A DNA stretch of 64,000 nt from Daldinia sp. FL1419 (GCA_025201765.1 MU623402.1:1-64000), one strand, 5' to 3'; positions 32,669 to 46,389 are shown, counted from the first letter of the stretch. Notes: generated from the sequence alone by a model not told the origin. A program made the numbers and translations.

Positions 32669-34337
32669 CTAGCTATCGTCATGGGTGGGAAATTCCCTTT
32701 TAAACCGTTCCCTAATCATATACGCCTTGGCTGAAGATCGTGGCGTAATATCACACGTAAAGGGCTTCGGCGCAAGTTCGATACCCGGCTAAGCGGCCGT
32801 CAGCATAAGCAATACTGCCCTTCAAAGAGATAACTTACCCTAGAGTAAGAGTCGATATCCATCCCACCTGTCCCGGAACCGTCTTTTTTGAAGTTGAACG
32901 CCCAGACCAGGTTCATCGCGTTCTGTGCGATCAATCGACGCGCCAACTCCTCCCCAGCACAAATTCGCCGCCCAGCTCCAAAAGCAAGGTTATTTCTATA
33001 CGCTCCCGTATATGCCCCTTGTTTCGTTCCGAAGGGAGAGTTAAGGAATCGCTCGGGATTGAATATCTCTGGGTCGTCGTATAGGTCGGGGTCGTGGAAG
33101 AGCCCGTATATGTTCATGAAGAGGATCGAGTTCTCTGGGATGCGATATCCCCTATAGTAAATCTCCTTTGAACTTCTATGGGGAATGCCCACGGGAAAAA
33201 CTGGCCTGAATCGGAATATTTCTTCAACCATCGCACGGATATACGGGCACCTATCGTAGTCCTTCAAAGTCGGCCACCGACCGCTGTTAACGACACTATC
33301 AATCTCTGCTTGTGCTTTTTCTTGGACGTGAGGATAGTTGATTAGAACTAAGACGATGCTTTGAAGGAATGAAGCAGTAGCTTCTGCTCCGGCGTCCATT
33401 AATCCCTCGGCTAACCCAGTAATCTCCTCATTCGACATGCCTAAGCATTCCCGGTTCGTAATTAAGTATTCAATGAAGCATCCAGTCTTTTTGTTCTGAT
33501 CTACTGCACGTTCACATTGCTTATAAAGCGGATAAAAGACTTGGGCACAGGTCTCCCGCGTCGTGTCAGCAAGTCGCTTCCAGTATGCCCAACGTTTCGG
33601 AACGTATTTGAGCGGCCATATGATATCGACTGGGGGGTGAGCCCCGGGGTCGGTGACTTTATTCATCAGCTTAACTCCACAAAAGTATGTTTCTGCTTCT
33701 GATCCCCTATATTTCGAAACTCTGGATCCATAGAGGGTGGTGATCAGTACACCCGCAGTCATTCGACTAGCGTGTTCAAAGATGTTCTTCGGGTCTTCGA
33801 GGATATCATTCATAAACTGCGAGTATTCGGCATCCTGAGTCCGTAAGTGTGACCCTAGAATATATTCTGTGATAAATGTATGCATCGCCTTCCGGCTCCG
33901 TCTCCAAGCTGGCCGATCCATATCCTCTAATGCTTGAACATCCCCATTGGTTACTCGCCGTATTATAGTAGACTCTGGTCTATTACCCGTATTAAGCCCG
34001 TTCACGTCAAGGACATCCCTGATGACGGCTGGAGAAGAAAGAACAATTATCGTCTTATTCAAGACTTTGAGAGAGTAAATCTCTCCGTATTGTCGAGCCC
34101 ATTCTGAAAACCTATAGAGTTAGCTGCGAGAAGCGCATAACTACAGGCAGATACGGCCTACTTTATATGAGGGAAGTAAGTAGGAAACTCCAATGCGTTT
34201 CCCAGAATCGGGATTGTCTTGGGACCGGGTGGAAGATTATTACCACGGTTATAAATGGTATATACCTTGAATAAAAGAAATATTGTGAATCCGATCAGCA
34301 CGAACATCATATTAATATTGACTAGCATAGGGTCCAT
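32669..34337 (-). CDS. Cytochrome P450 monooxygenase, OrdA/CYP64-like type
   Basis: The 522-residue product is an ER-anchored heme-thiolate monooxygenase. Three exons: 34337-34162, 34111-32839 and 32788-32669, with two 50-nt introns. The first exon supplies the membrane anchor (FVLIGFTIFLLFKVY) and the proline hinge NLPPGPKTIPILGN. The I-helix reads DAGAEATAS, ExxR is EEIFR, the PERF block is FNPERF and the heme loop is FGAGRRICAG with Cys443. The last exon restores the end PKPFTCDITPRS typical of O-methylsterigmatocystin oxidoreductase-like P450s; without splicing, the frame stops early. A TATA-like box sits about 90 bp upstream. The substrate is unknown. It is the right-hand member of the minus-strand oxidoreductase/regulator block, so a role in a small secondary-metabolite pathway is plausible. 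Confidence 0.94.
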
Positions 34338-36299
34338 ATCCTCGGTTTACTTGCTGTAGTGATCTAGTAGTTTAGCTGTTGGTATCCTAGGGCATCAATT
34401 ACGGGCTTTATAAGACACCGCTTTTTATACACGATGATAAAAAGGCCAAAAAATTTGAACTGACATGTCCCGTGGGTGCAATCTGGGAATAAGCTACTCG
34501 GTCCTGTCCATATGCAACGCTGACAACGGACAAACTTGTAAGCGTATAGCTCCCTTACTGCAAAGCACTACAGATCCGTACTTCTATTGAAAGTTCAATT
34601 GGATGAAATTAAGGATGTATCCTCATCCTACTCTGCTTTGGGAAAGAACTGCTGATATGCTTCCATATAATTTTTACGTGGCCCATCTCTCTTTATCTCT
34701 TATATACGACGTCACCAATCATGATATCGTAAAATCCACACTGGTAGAAATAAGCAGACAGCTGCCCAAACTAGGGTAGGTACCCTTCGAAATTCATATC
34801 GTAGAATGGGAGGAAATTCCAGATCAGCTATTAATTGGTGACTTTAAAGGTGTGTTAATTAGAGCAATATTACCCGTCCAGTTTCTGTCCTCTAATAGGG
34901 GTCCTCCAAATACTCTCGTGACTACCTGCCTAGGTTAGGTAGGTAGGTAGTCAGATGGATTCTAAAGTTTCATATAGATACTAATAATAATATCAATGAG
35001 AGTTTAGTCGAGATCAAGAGTTGTCTGTTTGAGTATTGTTTTTCCTCGTTGCTGGATGTAGACATCTGGTTGTTATCGCCTATCAATGAACGTACATCTT
35101 TAAATGCGAACGCGACCTTAATCACAGATGCGAACTTTACTAACTAGTAGTTAAAAATACTCTTGCATGCACATTTTTCTATACATACCTATATACATAT
35201 ATACATACACCTTTTTATCGAGCCAGAAGACTGAATTCATCCTCTAGCAGGCTTTGAAAAAGGTTTGTGTAGGTAGTTTGCAGTGGTAAGGTAAGGACTT
35301 ACGAGCAATAGACCTCCCGCAGCTTGACACGGATTACTGAACGACCCTTCGCACATTATAACCTATGTGATGTGATCTGCGATACACGCAAATTCTAGCA
35401 CAAGAGTATATAGTATGCCCGATTTACTACCCTTTACAACTCCGTAATACTTCAGCACTGCTGCCGAAAACAATAAGCCTGGACTGCACTGATCTGGCAA
35501 GATCCACGTAATCTATATACATATCCGTTTTCGCGAATATCCCGTCCGATTGAGGATCCGTGATCTGCGTCACCTGCTGGGTAATGTTACTCTGTATCTT
35601 TCCTATGTGAAACGGATTTGAGTAGAAAACGTAAGCCTGGCGAAGCCATTATCGCTTTTCATGACTAGCTGAGCTAGTCCAACTACAAACGCCCTCAAGG
35701 GCCAAGGTCTAATGTGATCCATCTAAATTTGCATTTTTAACCCGTACCCTGTTAGGCGCGTCTATTTTGGTGACCCGCCCCTAACGCAAGGTGAAAGCAG
35801 CGATGGGTATAATATCATCTCAAGAGGATCGACCGTACCTCGCACCATAATTCCATAAGTCCTCTGAATCTATCAATACTTCGAAGAACGGAGCATCATT
35901 ATCGTAATGGGCGTTGAAACGTAAATGAGACCTTGCATGAAAAGCAAACATACGCCTCATCCCTATTTTCCATCACAGGTCTCTTCTTTTTCGTCCAGTA
36001 TTTTAGTTTCGTATTTATTGTACCAACGCAGAGAACTAGAGATCCAAGAAATCCTTTTAGGGCTTCTCTATTCCCAGCCCCTGCTAATTGCCAAACGGTT
36101 TAACATAGGCCTCGGGGGCTAAGACGGCTCGTCCGCATTCGCCACATAGCCGTGCGGATTTACGAGCATATAAATTGCGTTGACTGTTTTAGGGATGGGG
36201 TCTCCAAGTACCTAGCTAGGACGCCCGCCTACTTGAGACCTGAAATGTTCGGCTTGGAGAGATACCGCTAGTGGCCTGTACAAAATCGAAGATTGCTAC
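34338..36299. other. 2-kb intergenic region
   Basis: No gene is supportable. It contains the P450 promoter, a TAGG tract near 34930-34950 and AT-rich stretches. A small open frame at 35925-36122 shows nothing. Confidence 0.6.
34421..34429 (-). promoter_or_regulatory. TATA-like box of the P450 gene
   Basis: The minus strand reads TATAAAAAG about 90 bp upstream of the ATG at 34337. Confidence 0.5.
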
Positions 36300-39200
36300 C
36301 TACTCACTAGATATAACCGACTTGTCGGCGCGCGACGCCATGAAGTTGGCGTGGCTTTCGAGACAATTCGCCATTAGGTGAAGCACTGGAATAGGTCAGT
36401 AACCCGAATCCCTAAGTTAATCGACTAGAATTCGATTGCTTACCTGGCCATATAGCAGACTTATCAAGCATATATGCCGTGACCCTGAGAATTTTTGCCG
36501 CATACCCACCATAGCTATCCATCTGGAGGCGAGAATCAATGCTGCCATTGACAGCACCACTCACAATATCCATATTCATTCTCATCTCAGCACTGCTAAG
36601 AAGTTCCTGGATCTTGTGGATAAGTTTAACATCCTCCTCCTCGAGAAGCATAATAGCCGGAACACCTCCCATGTCGACTTCGTCCTTCCCAAGCACGCCA
36701 AGATACTTTCCGACTCGGTCTTGGAGTGTAGCAACCCATTCAGCAAGGACCTGTGCGCAATCGAAAGAGCACATTGCTGATTGTACTGGAAGTTCGCGAC
36801 TAGTAAACTCTGCATAATGGACACCTAGCTTATCAGACATAGATAGGGAATCAGCTGCATAGAAAGCAGCCTTACGAAGGTGTTTTTCTCGGCGAGTTAT
36901 CGCTCGACTGCTGGAACCGTGTCCTTGCGGTAGTTGTGACACGAGGGGTGATGGGAACTTCATAGCGGAAAATTCGGGAGATGACGATTGTGTCGGAGGT
37001 GAATCAACAAAGATTGAACTTGCGGCGGAAGCATCAGATGGGTCCGTCCCAGATTCGGCGTTCGACGACGGAGAATGCTCAGCGTGTTGAGCAACTTCGG
37101 TACCACGAGAGAGTTCATCCGCAAGCCCGTCCCAATCTCGCTGCCAGAACTTCTCCTTGGTTCGCGACATGTTGACAAACAAGCGTAGGTAGGCCAAATC
37201 AAGTAAGGGGATAGAATCAGCGGAAAGAGGACCCATTCCAAATGGATTCGGACGCTCGAGACTATGATGTGGGTTACTTGCCCAAGCTGATTGCCATGCC
37301 TTCAACGCCGGTTCAATGTGACGATGCATTTTCTCGGTCTCCTCATTTGTCCACATCTTGTTGTGGTGGCGTTGGCGCGTTTCCCATATATAGTTATGGA
37401 GCGCGTTTATCAACACCAGACAACCCAGAGTACTTGGCTTAAGCTCGCTTGGTGGGATATCATTGACCTGAACTGCCGAGCCCGAGTGTTGTCCGCTGCC
37501 GAATGCCAGCTTTTGCTGCTTTTCGTTAGTACGAAGCAACTCACTCAAGGCTTCGTGAAAGGTTGTTTTGTTATGCCCGGCAGCTCGCACCCCTCCTTTT
37601 AACTGGAAAGCGGCCGCGCTCTCGGCTGCGAAAAACTCTTCGTCACAAGGGAGATCTAGTGTTATTTCCGAGTTCGTTAGCGCTGGAGTATGGTTATAAG
37701 CAGTCACCAGGAGGCTAGAGAGGATGAAAATGACATAGAGCGTGCGTTTTCGCTCTTCCATAGTTTTCCATCTCAACCACTCGGCCTGTTCTTCGGTTTC
37801 AGCCTTGATTCCCCCATTCCAATTACCCTCGGCGTCGTTCATTTGAACTTCCCGAATATCCATAGAATCCAGTTTTAAAGGTCGAAGTAAACCCGCAGCT
37901 TGGGCGAGGCTCACCAAGGCTGTGGAATGGGTTGACGCGATATCATTCGCTGTTTTGTCACCACAATTATGTCCGTAAACGACGTTCAGAAGCATGGCTT
38001 GCACTAGCCATAGCGGTGTGTGAATAGAAGACTCCGGTCCTTGGGATCCTTGGTCAGACGACGGGGTTCGTCGGAAATCAGCTTTTCGCATATCGGCTTT
38101 CCTTCGCTCTTCCAAGTAGAGCTGTATCATCTTCTTCGCCATCTCGAAAAGTTCTTTCGACTGAGAACGCTCCATTTCATATAGAGCACCAATGGCAGCC
38201 ATAGATAAAACAAGACACCCGCTACCGCCAACGATATTTGATCTTCCGTTACCCGAGCTGGGGGTATCAAATGAAAGGGTGGGAATATGCAAGAATGGGA
38301 GGTGGGGGTGGAAATAACGGAAATAACTTGTAACATATCGTTGTAGGTCTTGGGTGCTTGGTAAAGTCTTGACACTTTCGGACGCGTTTTCTGGAGTGTT
38401 AGGAAACTGTGGTGACATTGGCGAATTGGGTGACGTAAAGGAGTATTTACGGCCATTAAATGGACCGCATGAAGAGAGTGCGCTGACAATCGCATTCCGG
38501 GTAGTGTCCGTAATGGTTGAGACGGGGGAATGCGACTGGTGGGTACCGCTGACCGAGGTGGGCGTCTCAGGGCCAGTGCTAAAGCTGAGTGATTGGTTCA
38601 GGTTATGTGTGGTTAAGCCTGGCATCACAGAAGGGCTGAGAGAACTCATAGATGGAGGCGGCGTTGAGAAGTAGATATCATTCATGTTCTTCTGAGACGA
38701 TGGCTGGGGGGAAACGGGCGCACCGTTTAACAGATCCGGGAACACCGTACCGTTCATCTCCATTGAAAAGGGTGTTGTTACCTGAGGAGGCCCCATCAGG
38801 GCTGGCTGCCACATAGAGTTGGACGCAGGTGTTATGGTAGGGTTTGAACCGTCAAGCATCACGTCACTAATTCCGCTCTGGCTGGTAGTGCTCATTGCGG
38901 ATGGAGACGAGCCATCGACAGCATTCTCGGCTGGGTTGTTAAATGACATTTGATGCTCGAAACCCGTCAACCAGTCAAAACTGTCGTCAATATGTTGACT
39001 GGGAGTAGACATGTCCATTGCACTGCCGAAAGGTGACGTGGGATCTAGAGACATAGAATGCGGAGATTCATTATAGTGAAGAGCGTTTGGGTTAATGGTT
39101 GAGCCAGGTTGCCCGAAAAGCAAGCCTTCAAAATCATATCCTGGCTGAAATGGTAAGGGAGGTGCCGTACGTAGGCCAGCGTTGAAGTCTATGTTGATAC

Positions 39201-40082
39201 TATGAGTCTCCAATTTTGGGAGTCCATGGTTCATACCTCTATGGCCCATGACTGAAGACATCCCGGCAAAGCCGTGGTCGACGTTATGTAGCGGCAATCC
39301 CACAAGGCTCTGGTGGCGACTATGGGTTGGGGGCATATGGTGTTGTTGAGTCCTCGCAACCTGAGCATTCGCGGCTGCGATCATATGCATATGGTTCCCA
39401 TCCACATGACTGATAGTGTTTGCGCGAGGTCTCATCGAGGCATTATTAGCAGCGGCGGAGGCATTTGCACTAGCGACACTATTCTTTCGAGCTCGGCTCT
39501 GGGCGGTAGCAGTGCTGCTAGTGCTCTCACGGCGGTTTCTAGGCCGCGAAGAGGGGGTTGTAGTCTGATGAAGCTTCTGCTGGTGCCGCAAGAGCAAATC
39601 TCGCCGGGCAAAACATCTTGTGCATTCTGGACATTCAAAGGGTTTCTCCTTGGTATGGGAACGTTCATGACGTTTTAGATGTTCCAATCGGGCAAATGAA
39701 CGTTGGCAAGTAGCACAGACGTGAGGCCGAGGCTTGTCGGTCTTGGGCGGAGGAAAAGGCGCGGGAACACTAGTGGTAGTGGTATTCACCGTGATCGATG
39801 AAGCTTTTACACATAGAGTCAAAGTCAGTTAAAAGGATCTGTTCGGTCACAACAATGTTTTCAAGATTAAAGAACACAGATGATGGATTATAACAAAATC
39901 GACGGTGACCAGCAGCCAAGGGCGTTGCTGGCGGCCGCTGAAGCTAGATAAGAAGATGGGGATTGGAGGGGATGGAGGGGCAACGGGGAGCTCTTTTGGG
40001 GGGTAAGAAAGAAGGCCATACCGGAGTCATCGTTGCCAGCATTGTTCCCTGAGACTGCAGCGGGCGGCGACGGATTGGACAT
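36300..40082 (-). CDS. C2H2 zinc-finger transcription factor with fungal-specific TF domain
   Basis: The product is 1168 residues from three exons: 40082-40022, 39803-36444 and 36385-36300; introns are 218 and 58 nt. Two adjacent C2H2 fingers start at Cys50 (CATCQRSF...HLKRHERSH, then FECPECTRCF...LLRHQQKLH), the arrangement of Adr1/AmdX-type regulators. A long disordered Ser/Asn/Pro/Met-rich region follows (about 110-500). The fungal_trans-like helical domain spans about 505-850 (YVTSYFRYFHPHLPFLHIPT onward), and the C-terminus ends with LMANCLESHANFMASRADK, recovered only by splicing exon 3. Family members control acetamide, acetate, alcohol or other carbon use. The gene is single, with a long upstream region, and has no obvious cluster partner. 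Confidence 0.9.
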
Positions 40083-40416
40083 GACTGAATGAAGAATAGA
40101 GAAGAGGGGAATTCCAACCGTCGACTACCGTGAACTCTTGGAAGGCTCTGTGGAATTGAAAGCAAGCAAGCAGATTGCAATGTTCCTTTAGGTAGAACCG
40201 ACGGCGGGCGGGAATCGAGGGTTGGGTGTAAGTGGGAGGAAAGTCGAGTGAGCGATTGAACGTTGATTGAGTGTGTGGTTGTGTGTGGTGGGGAGGTTTT
40301 GGAGCGGGAGCGAGGCGCCTGGGAAGGAATTAGACCGGTGGATTGGCTAATACTTGGGGAGGTTAAGCGCACAGTAGTGGATAAGGGAAGCAAGGTTAGT
40401 CGGGTACCTTAGGTAT

Positions 40417-40446
40417 TATGGGCTTGTATGGGCTTGTATGGGCTTG
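40417..40446. repeat. Threefold 10-bp tandem repeat
   Basis: Three perfect copies of TATGGGCTTG in the upstream region of the C2H2 factor. Confidence 0.9.
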
Positions 40447-41871
40447 TACGCCGTACCATGTATGGGAACTAGTACCTAAGTATGTACTGGTATAGGTAGG
40501 TAGGTATGTATGGGAAGGTGAGGGTAAGGATGTGGGAAGGTATGGAGGGGCAGAAGCATCCTAGACGAGCAGGAAGCTTTTGAGGAAGCTACCTGTAGGA
40601 GGAGCTTTAGGCCTTTCCTTAGATATCGATTGTTGCATAATATTCCATACTAAACGTATCTATCTAACAGACCCACAATGGCACTGTGCAAGTCGAGCCT
40701 CGGATTATTATTATGCGTGATATGTATGGCATATACGAAAAAGAGGTAGATACGGGCAATAGGTAGGTAAATTAGTAGGTAGATAGGTACGTTTAGGTAG
40801 TAAGTAGTAAGTAGTACCTAGGTAGCCCGTATGATGACTACTATATCCGAGGGTATCAAAGAAGCATATCTCCAATTGGACAATGTCAAGGTCAGCAGAT
40901 AGAAAGGTAAATAAAGAATGAAGAAAAACCATACCTAAATGGAAGAAATAATTATTTTAACGAATTGAAGTTGAAAGACTGAAACAAAAAGTAGAATATA
41001 GTGTAGACAGAAAGCCTTAAACAAGGACCGAACCGGGTCTCGCGGTCGGGTTCAATTACCATATGAGGAGGTACCTGAGTAGGTATGTCCTGAGCATGTA
41101 CCTAGGTATCATATATACGCGTACTAATGTATTGAGTTACCTATTGAAAGGCAAAACACCGGGTTTTGTTGTTGCCACAGTGTGATTTCATCCTTTATCG
41201 TACCCCGAGATTCAAGGCAAGTAAGGTTCAAAACGTCGGTGATGGGTAGGTAGGTGATGGATAGTGGGCAGTAGGCAAGTAGATAAGCAGGCGAGATGTA
41301 GGCAGTAGAATGGCAGTTTATGGCAGTGGATCGCGGGTTGAAATCAACCTAGGTAACAGGTCACTTGATACCTAGGTACCTAGGTATAGGATAAAATTAT
41401 AGGTAGTACCGCTAGGCTGTGTACCTATACTTCGTTTAGGCGATTCTGCGTGGGCTGATCTCGCGCAAGGGCAAGACGTTAGCTTCAGGGCATCTCACTT
41501 ACTGACAAGGGACTTTTGACAAGGGTATCTTGGTATACGTAAGACCTAATTGGCTCGTTGTAATAAAACCGCCGGAGCCAAGCCTACAATGGAGAGTGGG
41601 TTCTGGTCACAAGATGCAAATCCAAATGGTGTATACTCTACTTAGATTCAAAGTAGTTAGTTACATGTATCCTTAAAGCCGACAAAATACATACCTAGAA
41701 AAGAATAAATCAAAAACAGACAATTGATTTTTGCTTGCTTTTCAATTTGCTCCGCAGATGTCGGGTTGCATTCAAAGCCTGTTCTATTCTCCCAACGCTC
41801 GGCTCTGAATTTCGTACCGCATATTTGCTCCTCTGGATCTAGCTATTGAGAACGCTCGAATCGCAGCTTTC

Positions 41872-41880
41872 TTATCAGAT
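41872..41880 (-). promoter_or_regulatory. ATCWGATAA-type site, probably chance
   Basis: The plus strand reads TTATCAGAT without the CCG extension. It is 1.8 kb from the nearest start codon. About one such 9-base site is expected by chance in a window this size, so I give it little weight. Confidence 0.2.
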
Positions 41881-43337
41881 GATTACTATTATCTAGGTAC
41901 GCCGTTACTCTTTACTACACCATAGGCCAGACACCTAGTCTTTCAAATGTCGGTTGGTATAATCTTATCAAAACGGTAAGCAGACTACGATGAATATATA
42001 TATATTAATTTGTCTTTGTCCTTGTCGCCGCCAGCCGTTTATTTTGGTTCTTCAATGGGCTGATCCTGGAAAGGCTATCTATTCCACAGGCTGGCTACGG
42101 AGCGAACTCGGCGAAATGGAGCCTGGCAGGACTGGTAAGCCCATTTGAATCTGCTCTTGTTTTAAGACAAGCCTCTCTGAGGGCTCCAGCAGCACTCAGC
42201 GTGAAGGGACCCTGGAGGGGCTGGAAAGGGACCGAGGGGCAAGTTCAAGTTAATAATGGGTTATAATGGGACTTGAGTCTTTGGTGGCTTCGACAGCAAC
42301 AACCCTAAAACAGGCGGATCCGTTGTCTGATGGTTCTCTTCGGTTTGTTAGCGGCCTGCAGGCACATCATCGTCTCTCTACCTCCCAACCAATCTAATAC
42401 TATCTATACCTGACACTATGCTCGTTTGTCCATTGGTGCTTATGCATTCTAGAACACATACTGTACATACCTACCTAGGTACGTACGCTATCATCAGCGA
42501 CAACTGCGGATGAGTCGATCGAACTTTTGCGATCCCGGCGGTCTTACATCAAGCATGGGAACGCTACCTACTTTCGCGGGTGAGATTTGATTGGTTTATA
42601 GAGCTTTTCTTTTCGGTATGGTTATGTCCCAAGATGCTTGTATGTACCCAGTCAAGCGCCATTCACGCAGGCGTCCCATCATTAATGCTGCATATCATGT
42701 AGAAGCTTCACACCATGGGAAAAATTATACAAGCATATCACATAATTACGTAGTACATGTCGTTATTATATCTAACCCGTTCGCCGCAGGGGTTTCACAC
42801 GAGCCAATGGCGCTCTCCGGATATATAAAACGTCGTGTTAGCAACGGCGATCTAGTACCTCAAGTATCTGCATTTTTTGTTACGGATCCGTGTTTATTCT
42901 TTGACCAAATCAGAAGAAGTCCGTTCGTTTATTATATACCTTTACTAGGCGCAAATTATCTTTAAACAGTTTGTTATATAACTGTTTTTATACTGCTTAA
43001 GCAGTTCACAAACGCAATGCGCTATTTATATATTAAATATGTACCTAAGGACCACATCATTTTTATCGCATTGCATGTACCTATGTATTCTTATAATAAT
43101 TTTCCCAATGACGAGGTTTGCTTCTCAAACCAGGGGTCCCCTTAATGCGATGGACTAAAAATGGCAGGCCAAGCTAGGAGACGTAGGCTACTGCCAATCT
43201 GTTCCTATTTAGGTTAATTACAATGTACCTAAGCTGTAAGTGAGGTACACAGTCTATATCCGGTCCCACTCAATATTCGGGTCGTAACAGCGCGCTGTAG
43301 CCGCCGAAGATCGCAGCCTGCATGGAACCACCAGCGC

Positions 43338-43354
43338 AAAAAAAAAAAAAAAAA
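43338..43354. repeat. Poly-A run
   Basis: Uninterrupted run of about 17 A bases. Confidence 0.85.
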
Positions 43355-44626
43355 GGGTTCACCATGTGCGTAGGTACCTTCAAGAAGTAAAGTAAGTACT
43401 TATATCTCTAAGTACCTACCTACCTAGATACCCACGTACACATTTATTCAATTCAAAATCCTGGATTTTGTAATATCGTCCCTAAATTTCGAACGTATGA
43501 TGAATATTACGTGCAGGCATCTCAAATTTTGCCACGATACATCGTACATTAACTAAGAGTATTGTTGATAAAGAACAGATTTGTTTTTACAATAGGGTAC
43601 TCCATTTCTTTCTCGAAACCCAAAAGGTGATTGAAATATGCGTAACTAATGTAGGTAGATATTGTATAATTAACTGCCTGACTTGCAAGAAACCTGTAAA
43701 CTTCGCGGATGGTCAATTATAGACATTTATATCTCTTATAATTACGAGCAAACGAACCTAGCATAACAAGCCAGTGTATATGCCAAACATCTACTAAAGG
43801 GGGGAAAAAAATAGAATATCCTCGTGTTCATAAAGACTTTATTGTAACTACAATGCAATCCCTTCACCAGATCAATTGATATCTCTCCTTGGTAGTTCGA
43901 GTCAATGGTCAAGGTGACCTTCCATCTAGGTTAGGTCAATCTAACTTCGGGATGCACAAGGACGGATTTGCCATATTTTAGTATGTAACTGAAGTAACTA
44001 AACGAAAAAAACGTGGGATTGGTTAGCTTACCAAGCCAAATAAAATCCATGGCCGCCCTATGTTGAGGTAGATAGACGATGAGATATACGGATTATGTAG
44101 CGTCTTTCCCTCTTTTCATTTCAAATGAACTACTAGTTTCCCGTTGTTCGTATATAAATTATTCCAAGAATACCAGAATAACTAGCATGACATATAATAT
44201 ACATCATTAAATGGATTTACTAACTTGGATATCCCCAGGCGCTCTTACGCAAGCTGCCATTGTAGAGCAGAGTATCTTATTCTCGGGCTATTCGGGTTCA
44301 GCTAGCCGAACCACTTAAGGGCAGCGGCGGATCCTTAAAGAACGTTTGGGGGTATTAACGGCTTAATAGCGAGAGAGAGACGCTCATCGTCTTGGTGCAA
44401 TGTTCGCCCGTTGGTTACATACGACGCCCCAGCCAAGATCCAGACAAAGCAGGGGTCGGGGAGAACAAGTCACATCGATAGTACGAACACGCCTATGGTG
44501 GCATGGTCGCATATTAAGATGGCAACTAGCTCTATTCGCCAGAAAGTCAATTTGAATATATCGAAGAGCAGAAATATGTTTTCTCGATCTTCCAAGCAGA
44601 ATAGCTAAGAGTTCAACCTCCAATTC

Positions 44627-44656
44627 TATTTATTTATTTATTTATTTATTTATTTT
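44627..44656. repeat. ATTT tetranucleotide microsatellite
   Basis: Seven uninterrupted TATT units. Confidence 0.9.
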
Positions 44657-44964
44657 CGTTTCCCTACCGGGGTAACTAACGTAGACGTCTTCCTATCATT
44701 TTCAAGAGCGTCGTAAGTCTATTTTTCCACGTATTAGTGCTGTCTACGTATTGTATTGTACCCGGACGTAATCAACCTAGGAGTCAGCTTAAGCTAGGAG
44801 GCAAGCCCACGCAGTAGTAGCGTCTCAACGAGGGAAGAAATAGTTGAAATTACCCTGCTCGGAATTGGGTCCCCGGTTCCGGTCGTATTAAATATTAACC
44901 ATTGGAAAAGGTGTCGTTTCGTTTACTTGAGTCGCTAAAGCAGAAGCTTCTTAGCATCGCTTAG

Positions 44965-44991
44965 GAATTCGAAATTCGAAATTCGAATTCG
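44965..44991. repeat. AATTCGA direct/palindromic repeat
   Basis: Tandem AATTCGA units forming a self-complementary GAATTCG..CGAATTC array that could extrude a hairpin. A related AATTCGAAC follows at 45014. Confidence 0.8.
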
Positions 44992-46361
44992 CATACGGGT
45001 TCATACAATAATTCAATTCGAACTTCAAACACCCGGTCCCCGTAAGGATCATTACCGCGTCATGCCCCGTGTTCAACAGGGGCCAATTCTTCGACCGTTC
45101 GACAAATCAAATTCTCGAATTAGTCTTCACCTTACCCTTCACCTTAACGCCATCTCACACCGCAACAACTTAATATCGATTAAGAATAATTAGGATGGGT
45201 TATTCCTTGTTTCCCTAATCATTTTACTAGCAAAAGGGTAGTAGGACCTATGTAAACGATACTTTCGTGAACTCGGTCAGGCGACGCGTTTATGCATCCG
45301 GACAAGCTTTAATGACGAATTGGCCGCGCCAGTTGCGTCGCCCGTCGCCTGTCGCTCCAATTTTATTAGACGACAACCCGCAAAGAGCTAACCTAAGGTT
45401 AGGTAGTGTTTCTAAATTAGCAATCTCGAGCGCAGCCGAGGAGATAGGCGGGAAGTCCATTGTCAACGAAGGTCTCAATACCATAATTATAACTGTTTCG
45501 GGGCCAGTATATTATTGATAATAGACACCTTTCTATTGCCGTGACAGGGCTTCCAATCGGCATACATCCATCTTGCGCATACCCGGGGACGTCGTCTCCC
45601 GGTGCTTCGGCATCTGGGGAAAGGATACAGAGGCGCCCTTTTCATAACCCCAAATTTTCTCCAAAAAACCACATTGGGGTCAGATCAGCGCCTCGGACAA
45701 GACCCTTCAGTGCAATGGAGCAGTCTAGCCCACCAAGACACTAATAAAGGCCGTTCTGCCGCATAGTACCTTGATCTAGGTTTTTTGTTGCTACCGTTTT
45801 GAGTGAGCTCCGGTGACCAATCTGCTAAGGCTCTACTAGGTTCGGCACTATCGAAGCCGCTTCACATCTGGAACGTCAAAAGCGAAAACTGCGGGAAGTC
45901 AGATGAATCATATTAACTTGAGGATTGATGTTTCTATGGTAAGTATTAATCAATATTGAAGATGGAGATAACGAGATTCACCTACAAGTGTCTCAAAGAA
46001 CCCAAAATCCACGATCGAAACTCGCTATCCGACTAATAAGATTGACGACAGTGCCCCAAGGTTCATTTAAAGATTAGCCGCCGTTCCGGACTTGTAACCT
46101 CGAACATTTCGTTTCCAGTTACGCAAGATTCGGGTATATAGGACACCTTGGATCGTAGCACACACAAGCTTATAGAAACCATAGACATTTCGGCTTATAA
46201 TCAACTCTAGCCATAGTCATTAGATTTATATAGCTAGTACACGATGGACATTTTGTATAACCAGGTACCTCTACATGAAATACTAGACCATTAACCATCT
46301 CGTTCTATTAAAGCGCTGACGATGATTTCACGCATAGGTTAGGTAGGATATAACAGTATAT

Positions 46362-46389
46362 CTACCCACCTACCTACCTACCCACCTAC
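46362..46389. repeat. CCTA/CCCA tetranucleotide block
   Basis: Short array of CCTA and CCCA units, one of many related blocks in this window. Confidence 0.8.

Larger units (their letters stand above)
40083..42000. other. Long upstream region of the C2H2 factor gene
   Basis: No gene is supportable. The DNA is dense in TAGGTA/CCTAGGTA motifs (40404-40510, 40760-40820, 41070-41110, 41340-41400), a threefold 10-base repeat at 40417-40446 and an ATCWGATAA-type site at 41872-41880. An open frame at 39944-40393 overlaps exon 1 and the leader of the factor and looks like a shadow. Confidence 0.55.
42001..46000. other. Gene-poor region, part 1
   Basis: I see no supportable gene in these 4 kb. Open frames such as 42591-42965 have no family features, signal peptide or splice continuation. 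Contents are a poly-A run (43338-43354), an ATTT microsatellite (44627-44656), a GAATTCGAAATTCG repeat (44965-44991) and scattered CCTA motifs. It may contain heavily decayed transposons. Confidence 0.5.

Noticed and set aside
39944..40393. 149-residue frame opposite reading phase over exon 1 of the C2H2 factor
   Set aside because: Shadow of a GC-biased leader and intron; low-complexity Ser/Pro/Arg composition.
41872..41880. Additional ATCWGATAA sites at 41872 and 48908 as parts of the iron regulon
   Set aside because: They lack the CGG extension and a nearby gene start; about one such 9-mer is expected by chance in 64 kb.
42591..42965. 124-residue plus-strand open frame in the gene-poor region
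   Set aside because: Composition looks random, there is no splice continuation and no family pattern.
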